Source: an uncultured Halomonas sp.
GTDB lineage: Bacteria > Pseudomonadota > Gammaproteobacteria > Pseudomonadales > Halomonadaceae
Length of the DNA stretch: 64,000 nt
Direction of reading: 5' to 3'
NCBI RefSeq assembly: GCF_947501415.1
Contig: NZ_CANMVL010000001.1
Location: 62,001 to 126,000 of the forward strand
Positions within the stretch are counted from its first letter, which is position 1. Every line of letters begins with the position of its first letter. A program made the translations under genes and the position numbers. Under the pieces are notes generated by a model. The model did not search any database, was not told the origin of the DNA, and was given only the letters and a program-made list of their open reading frames with translations. Below, one piece after another: positions 16,530-29,090 of the stretch.

Positions 16530-17081
16530 CTAGAAGGCCCGGGCGGGAGTGGCGCAGCTGACCAGGCGGCAGGGCTCGTCGCCCGGGTTGCGAAAGCGGT
16601 GGGGCACGTTGGTCTCGTAGTAGTAGGCCTCGCCGGCCTTGAGCGTGCGGGTCTCTGCGCCGATGGTGATCTCGATCTCGCCCTCCAGCACCACGCCGGC
16701 CTCCTCACCCTGATGGGTGATCATCTCGCGGCCGGTATCGGCCCCGGGGGGGTAGGTCTCGACCATGAAGGAGAGCGCACGATCGCGACGATCGGCGCCC
16801 ACCAGCTTGAACACCACGTCCCCTGAGCCCACGTCGGCCAGCTCCTCGGCCGAATAGAAGACGCGTCGTCCCGACTCCAGCTCCAGGGTGAAGAAGTCGC
16901 CGACGCTCATGGGGATGGCATCGAGGATCTTCTTCAGCGAGCTGACCGAGGGGCTCACCTTGCCCTGCTCGATCAACGACAGGCTGGAGTGGGTCACGCC
17001 GCAGCGCTTGGCCAGCTCGCGCTGGGAGATGCCGCGCAGGGTGCGCAAGGCGCGCAGCCGTTCACCTACATCATCGGCCAT
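16530..17081 (-). CDS. puuR: HTH-cupin transcriptional regulator, PuuR-like
   Basis: 183 residues; ATG 17081 with AAGGAGG upstream. Residues about 5-60 are a Cro/CI-type helix-turn-helix (LRTLRGISQRELAKRCGVTHSSLSLIEQGK). Residues about 105-180 are a cupin fold (HQGEEAGVVLEGEIEITIG...GEAYYYETNVPHRFRN). This layout and length match PuuR, the putrescine-responsive repressor of puu genes, and the gene lies next to the polyamine genes. It is read 36 bases after gatB on the same strand with no visible terminator, so it is probably at least partly transcribed with gatCAB. Confidence 0.8.
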   Translation of the reverse strand: MADDVGERLRALRTLRGISQRELAKRCGVTHSSLSLIEQGKVSPSVSSLKKILDAIPMSVGDFFTLELESGRRVFYSAEELADVGSGDVVFKLVGADRRDRALSFMVETYPPGADTGREMITHQGEEAGVVLEGEIEITIGAETRTLKAGEAYYYETNVPHRFRNPGDEPCRLVSCATPARAF

Positions 17082-17117
17082 GCCGGACCTCCTTGGCTTG
17101 CTGGAGCACCCCGGGCA

Positions 17118-18572
17118 TCAGCACAGGGCGTCCAGCTTTTCTTTGAGCAGCGCGTTGACCTGCTGTGGGTTGGCGGTGCCGCGAGACGCCTTCATTACTT
17201 GTCCCACGAAGTAGCCGATCATTTTGCCGCGTTTCTCGGGTTCGGCGTCGCGGTACTGGGCCACCTGGGCGGGGCTGTCGCCAATCACCTGGTCGATCAT
17301 CGCCTCGATGGCGCCGCTGTCGGTGACCTGCTTGAGTCCCTTGGCCTCGATCACCTCATCGGCGCTCTCGCCCTGGCCATTCCAGAGCGCCTGGAATACC
17401 TGCTTGGCGGCCTTGCCGTTGATGGTGTCGTCCATCACGCGGGCGATCAGTTCGCCGAGCTGAGCGGCGCTGACCGGACTGTCGTGGATCGACAGCCCCT
17501 CACGGTTGAGTGCGCCGGAGAGCTCACCCTGCACCCAGTTGGCGGCCTGCTTGGCATCGCCGCAGGTGTCCTTGACCACTTCGAAGTACTCGGCCATCTC
17601 GCGGCTCGCCGCGAGCACCCCGGCGTCGTAGGCGGATAGCCCCAGCTCGCCCTGGAAGCGGGCACGCTTCTCGTCGGGCAGTTCCGGCAGGCTCTCGCGC
17701 AGATGGTCGACGTAGGCCGCGTCGAGTACCACCGGCAGCAGGTCTGGGCAGGGGAAGTAACGGTAGTCGTTGGCCTCCTCCTTGGTGCGCATGCTGCGGG
17801 TCTCGTCGCGTTCGGGGTCGAACAGGCGGGTCTCCTGGACCACCTCGCCGCCATCCTCGATCAGCTCGATCTGGCGCTCCACCTCGAACTCGATGGCGCG
17901 CTCCACGAAGCGGAAGGAGTTGACGTTCTTGATCTCGGCGCGGGTGCCGAACTCGGCCTGTCCCTTGGGGCGTACCGAGACGTTGACGTCGCAGCGCATC
18001 GAACCTTCGGCCATATTGCCGTCGCTGATGCCCAGATAGGTCACGATGGAGTGGATCGCCTTGAGGTAGGCGGCGGCCTCCTTGGCCGAGCGCATGTCCG
18101 GCTCGGAGACGATCTCCAGCAGGGGCGTGCCGGCACGATTGAGATCGATACCGGTCATGCCATGGAAGTCCTCGTGAAGGGACTTGCCGGCATCCTCCTC
18201 GAGGTGGGCGTGGTGGACCCGGATGCGCTTGGTCGTGCCATCATCCAGGCCGATCTCGACCTCGCCGGGGCCCACGATGGGGTGATACATCTGGCTGGTC
18301 TGGTAGCCCTTGGGCAGATCGGGGTAGAAGTAGTTCTTGCGGTCGAATACCGAGACCTCGGGGATCTCGGCGTGGATCGCCAGCCCGAACTGCACCGCCA
18401 TGGCCACCGCCTGCTCGTTGAGCACCGGTAGCACGCCGGGCATGCCCAGATCCACCGCGCAGGCCTGGGTGTTGGGGTCGGCGCCAAAGGCGGTGGAGGC
18501 GCCGGAGAAGATCTTGGACTGGGTGGCGAGCTGGACGTGAACTTCCAGACCGATCACGGTTTCCCATTGCAT
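17118..18572 (-). CDS. gatB: Asp-tRNA(Asn)/Glu-tRNA(Gln) amidotransferase subunit B
   Basis: 484 residues, starting [21 protein letters not shown], the GatB hallmark, followed by [12 protein letters not shown] and [14 protein letters not shown]. The last 150 residues form the YqeY-like tail domain. GatB binds the misacylated tRNA and activates it with ATP; GatA supplies ammonia. Its ATG overlaps the gatA stop (TGATG), with AGGAGA inside the end of gatA, so the two are translationally coupled. Confidence 0.97.
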   Translation of the reverse strand: MQWETVIGLEVHVQLATQSKIFSGASTAFGADPNTQACAVDLGMPGVLPVLNEQAVAMAVQFGLAIHAEIPEVSVFDRKNYFYPDLPKGYQTSQMYHPIVGPGEVEIGLDDGTTKRIRVHHAHLEEDAGKSLHEDFHGMTGIDLNRAGTPLLEIVSEPDMRSAKEAAAYLKAIHSIVTYLGISDGNMAEGSMRCDVNVSVRPKGQAEFGTRAEIKNVNSFRFVERAIEFEVERQIELIEDGGEVVQETRLFDPERDETRSMRTKEEANDYRYFPCPDLLPVVLDAAYVDHLRESLPELPDEKRARFQGELGLSAYDAGVLAASREMAEYFEVVKDTCGDAKQAANWVQGELSGALNREGLSIHDSPVSAAQLGELIARVMDDTINGKAAKQVFQALWNGQGESADEVIEAKGLKQVTDSGAIEAMIDQVIGDSPAQVAQYRDAEPEKRGKMIGYFVGQVMKASRGTANPQQVNALLKEKLDALC

Positions 18573-20032
18573 CAGGCGTTCTCCTCGGCAAGCTCGGGGC
18601 GACGCAGGTGCCAGTCGGTGGCCTGCTGGTAGCGGTGGGCGACATTGAGCAGGCGCTGCTCGGCGAAGTGGGTGCCGAGTATCTGCAGCCCCACCGGGCG
18701 CTTGCCCACGAAGCCGGCCGGCACGCTGATGCCGGGAATGCCGGCCAGGTTGACGGCGATGGTGTAGATATCCTGGAGGTACATGGAGACCGGGTCCTTC
18801 TGGGCGCCGAGATCGAAGGCCGGGGTGGGGGACGTTGGCCCCATCAGCACATCGACCTCCTCGAAGGCGTCGAGGAAATCCTGGCGTATCAGCCGGCGTA
18901 CCTGCTGGGCCTTCTTGTAGTAGGCGTCGAAGAAGCCCTCGGAGAGGGTGTGGGTCCCGATCAGGATGCGCCGCTTGACCTCCTCGCCGAAGCCCTCGGC
19001 CCGCGATCGCTTGTAGAGGTCGATCAGATCAGAGGGGTTTTCGCAGCGATGGCCGAAGCGTACGCCATCATAGCGCGACAGGTTGGACGAGGCCTCCGCC
19101 GGGGCGATCACGTAGTAGGCGGGGATGGCGTAGTGCGTGTGCGGGAGGCTGACCTCGCGGACCGTGGCGCCCAGTGATTCGTAGACCGCCACCGCCTCGC
19201 GCACGGCGGCTTCCACCGCGGGGTCGAGGCCGTCGCCGAAATACTCTCTGGGCAGGCCGATCTTCAGGCCGGACAGCGGAGCGGCGAGGTCTGCGGTGTA
19301 GTCGGGCACACCGCGGGCCACGCAGGTCGAGTCTCTGGGGTCATGGCCGGCGATGGCATTCATCAGCAGCGCACAGTCTTCGGCGGTTCGCGCCATGGGA
19401 CCCGCCTGATCGAGGCTCGAGGCGTAGGCGATGATGCCCCAGCGCGATATGCGCCCATAGGTGGGCTTGAGTCCGGTGATGCCGCAGAAGGCAGCGGGCT
19501 GGCGGATCGAGCCGCCGGTATCGGTGCCCATGGCGGCAGGCGCCAGGCCCGCGGCTACTGCAGCGGCGCTGCCGCCGGAGGAGCCACCGGGTACGGCGGT
19601 GGTGTCCCAGGGGTTCTGCACCGCACCGAAGGCGCTGCTCTCGTTGGAGGAGCCCATGGCGAACTCGTCCAGGTTGGTCTTGCCGAGACTTACCGTGCCG
19701 GCGGCCTTGAGCCTCTCCACCACGCAGGCGTCATAGGGAGCGACGAAATTGGACAGCATCTTCGAGCCAGCGGTGGTCAGTACCCCATCGCTGCAGAACA
19801 GGTCCTTGATCGCTACCGGCAGGCCGGTCAACGGGCCGGCCTCGCTACGAGCGCGGGAGGCATCGGCGTGGTCCGCCGCTTCCAGCGCCGCGTCCGGCGT
19901 GACGGTAATAAAGCTGTTGAGGGCACCATCGTGGCGCTCTATGCGGCCAAGCTGGTGTTCGGTCAGCTCGCGGCTGGTGAACTCGCCCGCCGCCAGGCTG
20001 GCGGCGAGTTCGGTCAGTGTCTTGTCATGCAT
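18572..20032 (-). CDS. gatA: Asp-tRNA(Asn)/Glu-tRNA(Gln) amidotransferase subunit A
   Basis: 486 residues. Amidase-signature enzyme: Lys in LPVAIKDLF, the Ser-rich [14 protein letters not shown] and the nucleophile region [16 protein letters not shown]. It hydrolyses glutamine and channels ammonia to GatB. ATG 20032 is chosen; the ribosome binding site is weak (GGAG about 13 bases upstream). It follows gatC after 26 bases and overlaps gatB, giving the usual gatC-gatA-gatB order. Confidence 0.97.
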   Translation of the reverse strand: MHDKTLTELAASLAAGEFTSRELTEHQLGRIERHDGALNSFITVTPDAALEAADHADASRARSEAGPLTGLPVAIKDLFCSDGVLTTAGSKMLSNFVAPYDACVVERLKAAGTVSLGKTNLDEFAMGSSNESSAFGAVQNPWDTTAVPGGSSGGSAAAVAAGLAPAAMGTDTGGSIRQPAAFCGITGLKPTYGRISRWGIIAYASSLDQAGPMARTAEDCALLMNAIAGHDPRDSTCVARGVPDYTADLAAPLSGLKIGLPREYFGDGLDPAVEAAVREAVAVYESLGATVREVSLPHTHYAIPAYYVIAPAEASSNLSRYDGVRFGHRCENPSDLIDLYKRSRAEGFGEEVKRRILIGTHTLSEGFFDAYYKKAQQVRRLIRQDFLDAFEEVDVLMGPTSPTPAFDLGAQKDPVSMYLQDIYTIAVNLAGIPGISVPAGFVGKRPVGLQILGTHFAEQRLLNVAHRYQQATDWHLRRPELAEENA

Positions 20033-20058
20033 GGGCCGGAGGCTCCGTAGGCAGTGGC

Positions 20059-20346
20059 TTACTCGACGACGCGGGGTACCAGATAGAGGCCATTTTCCAC
20101 CGCCGGGGCACAGCGCTGGAAATGGTCGCGACGGTCGGTCTCGGTGACCTCGTCGGCGCGCAGCCGCTGGGTCGCATCCAGCGGGTGGGCCAGGGGCGCG
20201 ATGCCCTCGGTGTCCAGCGCCTGGAGGTGGTCGACCATCTCGAGGATGCGGCCGAGGTCGTCCAGGTAGTGGGTGGCGTCTTCGTCGGAGAGGCCGAGCC
20301 GGGCAAGATGCGCGGCCCTGAGCACGTCAGCGTGTTCAAGCGCCAT
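20059..20346 (-). CDS. gatC: Asp-tRNA(Asn)/Glu-tRNA(Gln) amidotransferase subunit C
   Basis: 95 residues, the usual size of this chaperone-like subunit that clamps GatA to GatB. The sequence shows [23 protein letters not shown] at the start and [19 protein letters not shown] in the middle, both typical. First gene of the leftward gatCAB operon; its promoter lies in the 173-base gap shared with divergent mreB. Confidence 0.94.
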   Translation of the reverse strand: MALEHADVLRAAHLARLGLSDEDATHYLDDLGRILEMVDHLQALDTEGIAPLAHPLDATQRLRADEVTETDRRDHFQRCAPAVENGLYLVPRVVE

Positions 20347-20507
20347 GAGTCGGATGTCCTCGATGAAAAAAATCAGGCCGCTGAAGGTACCATATTCGGC
20401 GTCGCGCGGGCAGGGTCTCGGTGCGCCCTTGCCCCGGGGTTTTGCTTGCTGCTGAGGGGGCGCGGTGATACCGTTTGCCTCCGCACAGGGCTCCCGGACT
20501 GCACTAG

Positions 20508-21557
<1,050 letters not shown>

Positions 21558-21572
21558 TCCGGGAGACGCGTC

Positions 21573-22523
21573 ATCAAGCCGCTGTTCTCGCAGGGATCGC
21601 TGCCCATCTATCGTCTGCTGGTCTGCACGATCATGGCGCTTGCGCTGATGGTTGCCGATCTTCGCCTGACCCGCATGGAGGAGGTGCGTGCCCAGCTCAG
21701 CACGGCGGTGGCGCCGATCCAGTGGATCGTCAGCCTGCCCAGTAGCGTGCTGAGCTGGGGGACCCTGGCACTCTCCGATCAGCGTGACCTGGTCGACGAG
21801 AACCGGCGGCTGCGTGAACAGCTCCTGACGCTATCCCACCGGGTGCAGCGCATGGCGGACCTGACCGCCGAGAACGTGCGCCTGCGCGAGCTGCTGGCCG
21901 CCGCTCGCCAGCATGACATGCCCTTCATGACCGCCGAGCTGCTGTCACTGGATCCTGATCCCTTCGCCCATCAGATGGTGCTGGATCGCGGTCGCCGCGA
22001 TGGGGTCTATGTCGGGCAGCCGGTGATGGATGCCGCCGGGCTGGTGGGTCAGGTGACCTCGGTACTGGCCTACTCCAGTCGGGTGCTGATGGTGGCCGAT
22101 GCCAGTCATGCGCTGCCGGTGCGAGTCAATCGCAATGGTCTTCGCTATATCCTCCAGGGCGGCGGACGCTATGATCGCCTCAGCGTTCGTCATGTGCCCG
22201 ACACCGCCGATATCCGCAAGGGTGATCTGCTGGTTACCTCCGGCCTGGCAGGACGCTTCCCCCCGGGCTATCCGGTGGCGAGAGTGGATGGGGTGGTGCA
22301 TGACCCGGGCGAACCCTTCGCCCGGGTGACAGCGACCCCGGTGGCGCAGCTACAGCGCTCGCGCCACTTCCTGCTGCTCTTCCCGCCGAGTCGGCCGCGC
22401 TTCGATGATCCCGGCTGGGAAGGCGATATCAGTTTGAGCGCCATCCAGGCCGCCCGAGCGGTGAGCGATGAGGCCGATACGCGCCGGGCCACTGCCCGTG
22501 ATGACCACGAGGAGGCACGCTGA
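21573..22523 (+). CDS. mreC: Rod shape-determining protein MreC (start codon unclear)
   Basis: MreC links cytoplasmic MreB to the periplasmic wall machinery. The reading frame has a membrane segment (LPIYRLLVCTIMALALMVADL), a coiled coil (DENRRLREQLLTLSHRVQRM) and the beta-rich C-terminal domain (DRGRRDGVYVGQPV...VTSGLAGRFPPGYP). No ATG, GTG or TTG exists in frame between the mreB stop and ATG 21633, and starting at 21633 would cut into the membrane helix. GGGAG at 21561-21565 is well placed for ATC at 21573, giving 316 residues; I use that. A sequencing error or a start at 21633 are the alternatives. The stop overlaps the mreD start (TGATG). Confidence 0.9.
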   Translation: MKPLFSQGSLPIYRLLVCTIMALALMVADLRLTRMEEVRAQLSTAVAPIQWIVSLPSSVLSWGTLALSDQRDLVDENRRLREQLLTLSHRVQRMADLTAENVRLRELLAAARQHDMPFMTAELLSLDPDPFAHQMVLDRGRRDGVYVGQPVMDAAGLVGQVTSVLAYSSRVLMVADASHALPVRVNRNGLRYILQGGGRYDRLSVRHVPDTADIRKGDLLVTSGLAGRFPPGYPVARVDGVVHDPGEPFARVTATPVAQLQRSRHFLLLFPPSRPRFDDPGWEGDISLSAIQAARAVSDEADTRRATARDDHEEAR

Positions 22524-23017
22524 TGGCCGTTCCTTCCGCCGCCAACCTGGCGCTTCCCTGGATCTGGTTCTCCCTCCTGCTGGCGCTCTGCCTGCAGGTG
22601 ATGCCGCTGGCCGAAGGCTGGCAGATCTGGCGGCCCGACTGGCTGGGTCTGATGCTGGTCTACTGGTGCATGAAGACACCCTCTCGGGTGGGCGTGCTTC
22701 ACGCCTTCGTGCTGGGCATCCTGCTCGACCTGATCGAGGGGGCGGTGCTGGGCCAGAACGCCCTGCTGCTGTCGCTGCTGGCCTTCCTGTGTGCCCTGGT
22801 CTATCCGCGATTTCGTGCCTACTCGCTGCTCCAGCAGGCCCTGATGGTGCTGGTGCTGCTGGGCTTTATGCAGCTGGGCGAGCAGTGGCTGCGAACCCTG
22901 CTGGGACCCTTCTCCATTCATCTCTCCTTCCTGACGCCGGCGCTGATCGGCGCGCTGCTCTGGCCCTGGTTCGCCACCCTGTTCAATGCACTGGGGCGGC
23001 GGTTGACCGGTGGCTGA
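22523..23017 (+). CDS. mreD: Rod shape-determining protein MreD
   Basis: 164 residues, almost wholly hydrophobic with five to six membrane segments; [29 protein letters not shown] is typical of MreD. It works with MreC in the elongation complex of the inner membrane. The start overlaps mreC (TGATG), with GAGGAGG upstream in mreC. Confidence 0.93.
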   Translation: MAVPSAANLALPWIWFSLLLALCLQVMPLAEGWQIWRPDWLGLMLVYWCMKTPSRVGVLHAFVLGILLDLIEGAVLGQNALLLSLLAFLCALVYPRFRAYSLLQQALMVLVLLGFMQLGEQWLRTLLGPFSIHLSFLTPALIGALLWPWFATLFNALGRRLTGG

Positions 23018-23030
23018 TCGGAGGCTATCC

Positions 23031-23630
23031 ATGTCCGTCATCACTCCCCCTGTTCTCTGTCTGGCCTCGGCATCACCGCGGCGCCGCGACCTGCTGGCGT
23101 CCATCGGTGTGTCCCTGGAGGCATGTCCGGTGGATATCGACGAGACCCCGGTTCCGGGTGAGGGGGCCGAGGCCTATGTCGCCCGCCTGGCCCGCGACAA
23201 GGCGCTGGCCGGTGCCGAGCGCTCTCGCCTGCCGACCCTTGGCTCCGATACCGCCGTGGTGCGTGACGGTGAGATTCTCGGCAAGCCCGAGGGAGCCGAG
23301 CACGCCGCCGCCATGCTGCGCTCCCTGGCCGGCCGCGAGCATCGGGTGCTCACAGCGGTGGCAGTGACCGGCCCCGCGGGCCTGCTCGAGCGCTGTGTCG
23401 CCACGCGGGTCGTGATGCGTGAGATCTCCGATGCCGAGATCGCCGCCTACTGGGCCACCGGGGAGCCCGCCGACAAGGCGGGTGGCTATGCCATCCAGGG
23501 GCGTGCGGCGGTGTTTGTCGAGCATATTGCCGGCAGCCACTCCGCGGTGGTGGGGCTGCCGCTCTACGAGACCGCCGAGCTGCTGCGCCGTCAGGGGGTG
23601 GCGCTATGGGGCGGGGCGCTCGGGTCGTGA
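23031..23630 (+). CDS. maf: Maf-family nucleoside triphosphate pyrophosphatase
   Basis: 199 residues from ATG 23031, chosen because GGAGG lies six bases upstream. Maf motifs: [12 protein letters not shown] near the N-terminus, LGSDTAVV with the catalytic Asp, and [28 protein letters not shown]. The order and the position after mreD match YhdE, which hydrolyses dTTP and UTP to monophosphates to keep unwanted nucleotides out of nucleic acids. Confidence 0.93.
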   Translation: MSVITPPVLCLASASPRRRDLLASIGVSLEACPVDIDETPVPGEGAEAYVARLARDKALAGAERSRLPTLGSDTAVVRDGEILGKPEGAEHAAAMLRSLAGREHRVLTAVAVTGPAGLLERCVATRVVMREISDAEIAAYWATGEPADKAGGYAIQGRAAVFVEHIAGSHSAVVGLPLYETAELLRRQGVALWGGALGS

Positions 23631-23782
23631 TGCGCTGATTGCGACGGCAGCCTCTCGCCGGAATTGCCTTGTCGAGTGGTGCTGCCATCGGCGATCGCCC
23701 TGTCATGATGAACGGATCAACGCCTTGGAGGCTTGACACTATGTCATAATGGCCGCAAGGCATTCTGGACAAGGATTTCCGC

Positions 23783-25246
23783 ATGAGCGGCGAAGTACTG
23801 ATCAATCTGACGCCGATGGAGACCCGCGTCGCCGTGGTGGAAAACGGCGTACTGCAGGAGGCCTTCATCGAGCGCTCCTGCCGTCGCGGCATCGTCGGCA
23901 ATATCTACAAGGGCCGGGTGGTCAGAGTCCTCCCCGGCATGCAGGCGGCATTCGTGGATATCGGCCTCGACCGCGCCGCCTTCATCCATGCCCATGAGGT
24001 GATGCCGGCCGGCACGCCGGCCGAGGAGCAGCTCTCCATCGGACATCTGCTCCACGAGGGGCAGGCGCTGGTGGTGCAGGTGACCAAGGATCCGATCGGC
24101 TCCAAGGGCGCGCGCCTGACCACTCATCTCTCGGTACCCTCGCGTTATCTGGTCTACATGCCGGATGCGCCCCACCATGGCGTCTCCCAGCGTATCGAAG
24201 ACGAACGCGAGCGCGAGCGGCTGCGCAGCCTGATCGAGGAGGCCCAGGCCCAGCAGAGCCTGGAGGTGACCGGTGGCTTTATCGTGCGCACTGCCGCCGA
24301 GGGGGTGGGTGTCGAGGAGCTGGCCGCCGATATGCACTTCCTGCTGCGGCTATGTCGCAAGGTCAGCGAGCGCAAGGTCACCTCCTCGGCGCCCAGCGTG
24401 ATCTACGATGACCTGCCGCTGTTCATGCGCATCCTGCGGGATGTGATGCGTGACGATATCGAGAAGGTGCGCATCGACTCCCGGGAGAACTACGTCAGGC
24501 TGGTGGAGTTCGCCGAGGAGTTCATGCCCGATGCGGTGGAGCGTATCGAGCACTATGCCGGCGAGCGACCGGTCTTCGACCTCTACAGCGTCGAAGACGA
24601 GCTCCACAAGGCGCTGGGGCGCAAGGTGCAGCTCAAGTCCGGTGGTTACCTGGTGATCGACCCCACCGAGGCGATGACCACCATCGATGTCAATACCGGC
24701 GGCTATGTGGGGCATCGCAACCTCGAGGAGACCATCTTCAAGACCAACCTCGAGGCGGCGACCGCCATCGCCCGCCAGCTCCGTCTACGCAACCTGGGTG
24801 GCATCATCATCATTGACTTCATCGACATGGAGGATCCCGAGCACCAGCGTCAGGTGCTGCGCATGCTCGAGCAGTCGCTGGAGCGGGATCACGCCAAGAC
24901 CAAGTGTACCGGTGTCACCGAGCTTGGCCTCGTGCAGCTGACCCGAAAGCGTACCCGCGAGAGTCTGGAGCAGACCCTCTGTGAAGCCTGCCCGACCTGC
25001 GGGGGTCGCGGAACGCTCAAGACCCCGGAGACGGTCTGCTACGAGATCTTTCGCGAGATCCTGCGTGAGGAGCGGGCCTATAGCGCCGAGACCTACATGG
25101 TGCTGGCGTCCCAGGCGGTGGTGGACCGCCTGCTCGACGAGGAGTCGGCGGCGGTGGCCGATCTGGAAGAGTTCATTGGCAAGCCCATCCGCTTCCAGGT
25201 GGAGACCCACTACTCCCAGGAGCAGTACGACATCGTGCTGATGTGA
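23783..25246 (+). CDS. rng: Ribonuclease G
   Basis: 487 residues, starting SGEVLINLTPMETRVAVVENG. It has the S1-like region (GNIYKGRVVRVLPGMQAAFVDIGL), the DNase-I-like catalytic part (TTIDVNTGGYVG and IIIIDFIDM, with the metal-binding Asp residues) and the Zn-link cysteines (CPTCGGRG, about residues 406-413). It lacks the long C-terminal tail of RNase E. It processes 5' ends of 16S rRNA and some mRNAs. The 152-base gap upstream contains TGACA-CTA-TGTCA (23734-23746), a short inverted repeat that may be part of a promoter or operator. Confidence 0.96.
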   Translation: MSGEVLINLTPMETRVAVVENGVLQEAFIERSCRRGIVGNIYKGRVVRVLPGMQAAFVDIGLDRAAFIHAHEVMPAGTPAEEQLSIGHLLHEGQALVVQVTKDPIGSKGARLTTHLSVPSRYLVYMPDAPHHGVSQRIEDERERERLRSLIEEAQAQQSLEVTGGFIVRTAAEGVGVEELAADMHFLLRLCRKVSERKVTSSAPSVIYDDLPLFMRILRDVMRDDIEKVRIDSRENYVRLVEFAEEFMPDAVERIEHYAGERPVFDLYSVEDELHKALGRKVQLKSGGYLVIDPTEAMTTIDVNTGGYVGHRNLEETIFKTNLEAATAIARQLRLRNLGGIIIIDFIDMEDPEHQRQVLRMLEQSLERDHAKTKCTGVTELGLVQLTRKRTRESLEQTLCEACPTCGGRGTLKTPETVCYEIFREILREERAYSAETYMVLASQAVVDRLLDEESAAVADLEEFIGKPIRFQVETHYSQEQYDIVLM

Positions 25247-25250
25247 GCCC

Positions 25251-28200
25251 ATGCCCGTGACCCGCCAGGTGATGCGCTGGACCCTGACCCTGCTGGCCCT
25301 GGGGCTGGCAATAGTGGCGAGCCTGACACTGCTGGCGCGACTGGCGCTTGGCCTTGCCGATGGCCAGGCATCACGGCTGGAGGCACTGCTGTCTGCGCGC
25401 TTCGCGGCACAGACCCGGATCGACTCGCTGGAGGGCGGACTGGCGCGCTTCGACCCCTATCTCAAGCTTGGTGCACTGAGCCTGCGTACCCGCGATGGTG
25501 ACCGGCCACTGCTGGAGGTGAAGGGGGGGCATCTGCGCCTGGATACCTGGCAGAGCCTGCGTGAAGGGCTGCCGGTGGTGGAGGGGGCGCGTCTCGACGG
25601 CATGACCCTGCACCTCTATCAGAGCGCACAGGGAGGCTGGCACTGGCCTGACCCCGCCGAGCTCCCCCCCGAGCTTCAGCCCGAGGGGGAGTTCGATCTC
25701 GAGCGTCTCGACTTCTGGGTCGGGGTGCTGCTGCGCCAACGGGCCTGGGCCGAGGATGTACGCGTGGTGCTGCATGGCCAAGAGCGACGCGTCGCCTTCG
25801 AGGCGCCGCGGCTGCTGATGACCGGCGATGCCCGACGCGCCCATCTCGAGGGCAGGTTGCGCCTGGTGGGCGACGCCGATGTGGCGATGCAGGTAGCCCT
25901 GGAGGTGCTGCCTGGCGAGGTCGGATTTCGTGACTTCAGTGCCGCCCTGCAGGCCGACATGCGGCTCGATACGCTAGTGGAGCTGGCCGCGGTGCTGGGG
26001 CGTGATCAGCCGCTGCACCTCGACGAGGCGCGGGGCGAGGCCCGCCTGTGGGGGCGCTGGCACCGTGGCCACCTGGCCGATGCCCGCCTGGCGCTGGATG
26101 TCGAGCGGCTGGCCGTCAGCCATCGCGACGCCAAGGGCGTGCGTCATCAACTGGCGCTGGATAGCGTGACCGGGCGCGGCCAGTGGTTGAGGGGGGAGAG
26201 CGGTTGGCAGGCCTGGTTTCAGGGCAATGCCGAGAGTCCCGAGAAGAGCGAGCCGGACGAACTGGCGTCGCGCTGGGGGCCTGCCTTGCCCTACCGTTGG
26301 CATCTGAGCGGCGATGGCGAGGAGTGGTGGCTAAATACCAGCGCCTTCGACCTGGGGTCCCTGGCTGCCTGGCGCGATCGGGTGCCGCTGCCCGAGGCTC
26401 TGGCTCGGGCAGTGGACAGCCTCGATCCACGCGGCCGAGTGGCCGGTTTCGGGCTTGGCTTCCAGGAGGGGCAGTGGCAGGCGCGGGCGTCCCTGCATGG
26501 TGTCGAGGTGTCGCCCTGGCAGCAGGCCCCAGGGGGCGGCCCCCTGGACATGTGGGTCGAGGCGCGGGGTGGTCACGGCCTGGTGCGCTTCAGCGGCAAC
26601 GAGACGTCCACCCTTCACTTCCCCGAGGTCTTCGCCGCCCCCATGGCGCTCGATCACGCCTCCGGGAAGGTGCACTGGGTCTATGATGGCCCCCGTAGCA
26701 TGGTCAGTGGTCGTGATCTGCGGGTGGGGTGGAACGGTGCCGAGGTCAGCGGTGGTTTCGGTCTCTCCGCCGGGCAGGGGGGGCGGGGTGGCTTCGGCCT
26801 GACCCTGGCCCTCGAGGAGGTCGATGCCGTGGAGACGCCGCTTGTCGAGTGGCTGCCGGTAGCTATCCTCGATGACGGCCTGCGCGACTGGCTGGCCGAT
26901 GGCGTGGCGGGTCGGGTTCCCGAGGGCTCGCTGCGCCTGCATGTGCCGCTCTCCGGTGGCGACGAAGACCAGGATAATCAGCCACCGCCGAGTTTTGGCC
27001 TCGACCTCGCCATTCGCGACGGCCGTCTGCCCATGGCGCCGGGGTGGCCGGTGCTGGAGGGTATCGAGGGGCGAATGCGGCTCGATGACACCCTTCTCGA
27101 GGCCGAGGTAAAGCATGCCGAGAGTCTCGGTGTGAAAGCGAGCGATGGCCGGGTACGGCTTGCCGACGAACACCTGGAGGTAGCAGGCGAACTGTATGCC
27201 AGCGCCTCCGCGCTGCGACGCTTCCTGTTGAACATGCCGGTAGAGGGCATGGCAATCATGGAAGAGTGGCAAGCCGAAGGGCATGCCGAGGGCGCCCTGC
27301 AACTCGAGCTGCCCCTGGAGCGGCCCGAGGCGCTGGACCTCTCGATCGAGACCCAGGCGAGTCTTGACCTTATCGAATATCAGCCCCTGGGGCTGCGTGC
27401 CAGGGAGCTGCGTGGTCCCTTGACCTGGCGTCAGCAGGGCGCCGAGGGTGGGCTCACGGGACGGCTCGAGGGGCGCCTGCTCGGCGGGCCATTGCGTGCC
27501 GATATCGACACCTTGAATGGCGGGCTCGACCTCGCCGGGGGTGCCGAGGCCAAGGCGCTGCTCGAGCTGGGGGGCGCGTCCGCCCTTGCCGAGCGACTGA
27601 CCGGGCGTTTCGACTGGCGTGGCCGGCTGGGCGTCGGCGACGAGGTTTCCCTGCGCCTGCAGAGCTCACTCCAGGGGCTGGCCGCCGATCTGCCGGCGCC
27701 GCTGGGCAAGCCTGCGGCTCAGTCTCGCCCTCTGCGGCTCGACATGAATCTGACCCAAGGTTACCTGGATGGACGCCTGGGCGAGGCACTGAAACTGCGC
27801 TGGCGCTCGCTACCCGGTGGTGAGCGTAGCCAGGGGCAGGTGTGGCTGGGCCGCCAATCCGCGGGTGCCTGGCCCTCGGGGTCGGGCTGGTGGGTCGATG
27901 CCTACCTGCCGCGCCTCTCTCCCGCCGCATGGAGCGAGGCGCTCTCGGGGGTGACAGGCAGTCGTGGCACAGGGGGGGCAGGCCTTGACCTCCGCGAGGT
28001 GCGTGTGGCCAGCGACTGTCTGCAGCATGAGGATCGCTGCCTCGGCTCCTTCTATACCACCGCTCGTCCGCAGCCTGGCGGCGGCTGGCATGTGGCTCTG
28101 GATGGCAGTCTGCTTGAGGGGCGGCTCGACTATCGGCCCCGACTCGCTGAGCCTCTGGACATCGGCCTGAGTCGCCTCTCGCTGGATGCGTTGATGCCCA

Positions 28201-29090
28201 CCGGCCAGCAGGTCGGCTCGCTGCTCGACGAGATTGCCACGCCTCCAGAGCCGCAGCCGCTTCCCGGCTGGGTCGACGACCTGCCCGGCGGGCGTCTGCG
28301 CATCGCCGATATCGAGCGCCAGGGCCGGCGTCTGGGGCCTCTGACCGCTCGCTGGCAGGCGACGCCCGAGAGACTCAGTATCGCTCCCCTGGGACTTACC
28401 CTGGGGGAGATCAGTGCCCATGGCGAGCTGGTCTGGGAGGCGGCGGGCCCCGAGGCCAGCCTGACCCGTGCGCGCCTGGAGCTGGTAGGACGGGACCTGG
28501 GAACGGCACTGGAACGCCTGGCTCAGGACCCGGTGATCCGTAGCGGCGAGACAAGGGTCAAGAGCCAGCTGGCCTGGCCGGGGACGCCCTGGCAGTTTGC
28601 CCTGGAGCGCTCCCGGGGCAGCGTCGAGGCGGAGCTGCGTGATGGCCGTTTCGTCAAGCTGGAGTCGGCCCCGGCGCGTCTGGTGGGGCTGCTCAATATC
28701 GATAACCTGGTGCGCCGTCTGCGGCTGGACTTCTCCGACATGACCGGGCGAGGGACGGCCTTCGACCGTGTCACTGGCGCGGCGACCCTGTATGGTGGCA
28801 GTCTCGAGACGCGGGGGCCGGTCCAGATCGTGGGCCCTGCCACTCGCTTCACTCTCGATGGCAGCGTCGCGTTGGCACGTCGGGAACTCGACATGCGGTT
28901 GGGCGTCACACTGCCTGTTAGCCGCAACCTGCCATTGGCGGCGGTCATCGCCGGTGCTCCGGTGGTGGGTGGGGCCCTGTTCATCGCGGACCGCCTGTTC
29001 GGTGATGCCATCGACAGTGTTACCCGAATTCATTATCGCGTGCGTGGTCCCTGGACCTCGCCGCGGATTTCAGTGGAAAGCGCCGAATGA
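25251..29090 (+). CDS. yhdP: YhdP family AsmA-like protein, phospholipid transport to the outer membrane
   Basis: 1279 residues, starting four bases after rng. One N-terminal membrane anchor ([21 protein letters not shown]) is followed by a very long periplasmic part with the repeating beta-strand pattern of AsmA/TamB-like proteins, and a C-terminal region (LEMRL...[33 protein letters not shown]) typical of YhdP. The family forms a hydrophobic groove that moves phospholipids between membranes. Size matches E. coli YhdP. The stop overlaps the tldD start (ATGA). Confidence 0.92.
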   Translation: MPVTRQVMRWTLTLLALGLAIVASLTLLARLALGLADGQASRLEALLSARFAAQTRIDSLEGGLARFDPYLKLGALSLRTRDGDRPLLEVKGGHLRLDTWQSLREGLPVVEGARLDGMTLHLYQSAQGGWHWPDPAELPPELQPEGEFDLERLDFWVGVLLRQRAWAEDVRVVLHGQERRVAFEAPRLLMTGDARRAHLEGRLRLVGDADVAMQVALEVLPGEVGFRDFSAALQADMRLDTLVELAAVLGRDQPLHLDEARGEARLWGRWHRGHLADARLALDVERLAVSHRDAKGVRHQLALDSVTGRGQWLRGESGWQAWFQGNAESPEKSEPDELASRWGPALPYRWHLSGDGEEWWLNTSAFDLGSLAAWRDRVPLPEALARAVDSLDPRGRVAGFGLGFQEGQWQARASLHGVEVSPWQQAPGGGPLDMWVEARGGHGLVRFSGNETSTLHFPEVFAAPMALDHASGKVHWVYDGPRSMVSGRDLRVGWNGAEVSGGFGLSAGQGGRGGFGLTLALEEVDAVETPLVEWLPVAILDDGLRDWLADGVAGRVPEGSLRLHVPLSGGDEDQDNQPPPSFGLDLAIRDGRLPMAPGWPVLEGIEGRMRLDDTLLEAEVKHAESLGVKASDGRVRLADEHLEVAGELYASASALRRFLLNMPVEGMAIMEEWQAEGHAEGALQLELPLERPEALDLSIETQASLDLIEYQPLGLRARELRGPLTWRQQGAEGGLTGRLEGRLLGGPLRADIDTLNGGLDLAGGAEAKALLELGGASALAERLTGRFDWRGRLGVGDEVSLRLQSSLQGLAADLPAPLGKPAAQSRPLRLDMNLTQGYLDGRLGEALKLRWRSLPGGERSQGQVWLGRQSAGAWPSGSGWWVDAYLPRLSPAAWSEALSGVTGSRGTGGAGLDLREVRVASDCLQHEDRCLGSFYTTARPQPGGGWHVALDGSLLEGRLDYRPRLAEPLDIGLSRLSLDALMPTGQQVGSLLDEIATPPEPQPLPGWVDDLPGGRLRIADIERQGRRLGPLTARWQATPERLSIAPLGLTLGEISAHGELVWEAAGPEASLTRARLELVGRDLGTALERLAQDPVIRSGETRVKSQLAWPGTPWQFALERSRGSVEAELRDGRFVKLESAPARLVGLLNIDNLVRRLRLDFSDMTGRGTAFDRVTGAATLYGGSLETRGPVQIVGPATRFTLDGSVALARRELDMRLGVTLPVSRNLPLAAVIAGAPVVGGALFIADRLFGDAIDSVTRIHYRVRGPWTSPRISVESAE

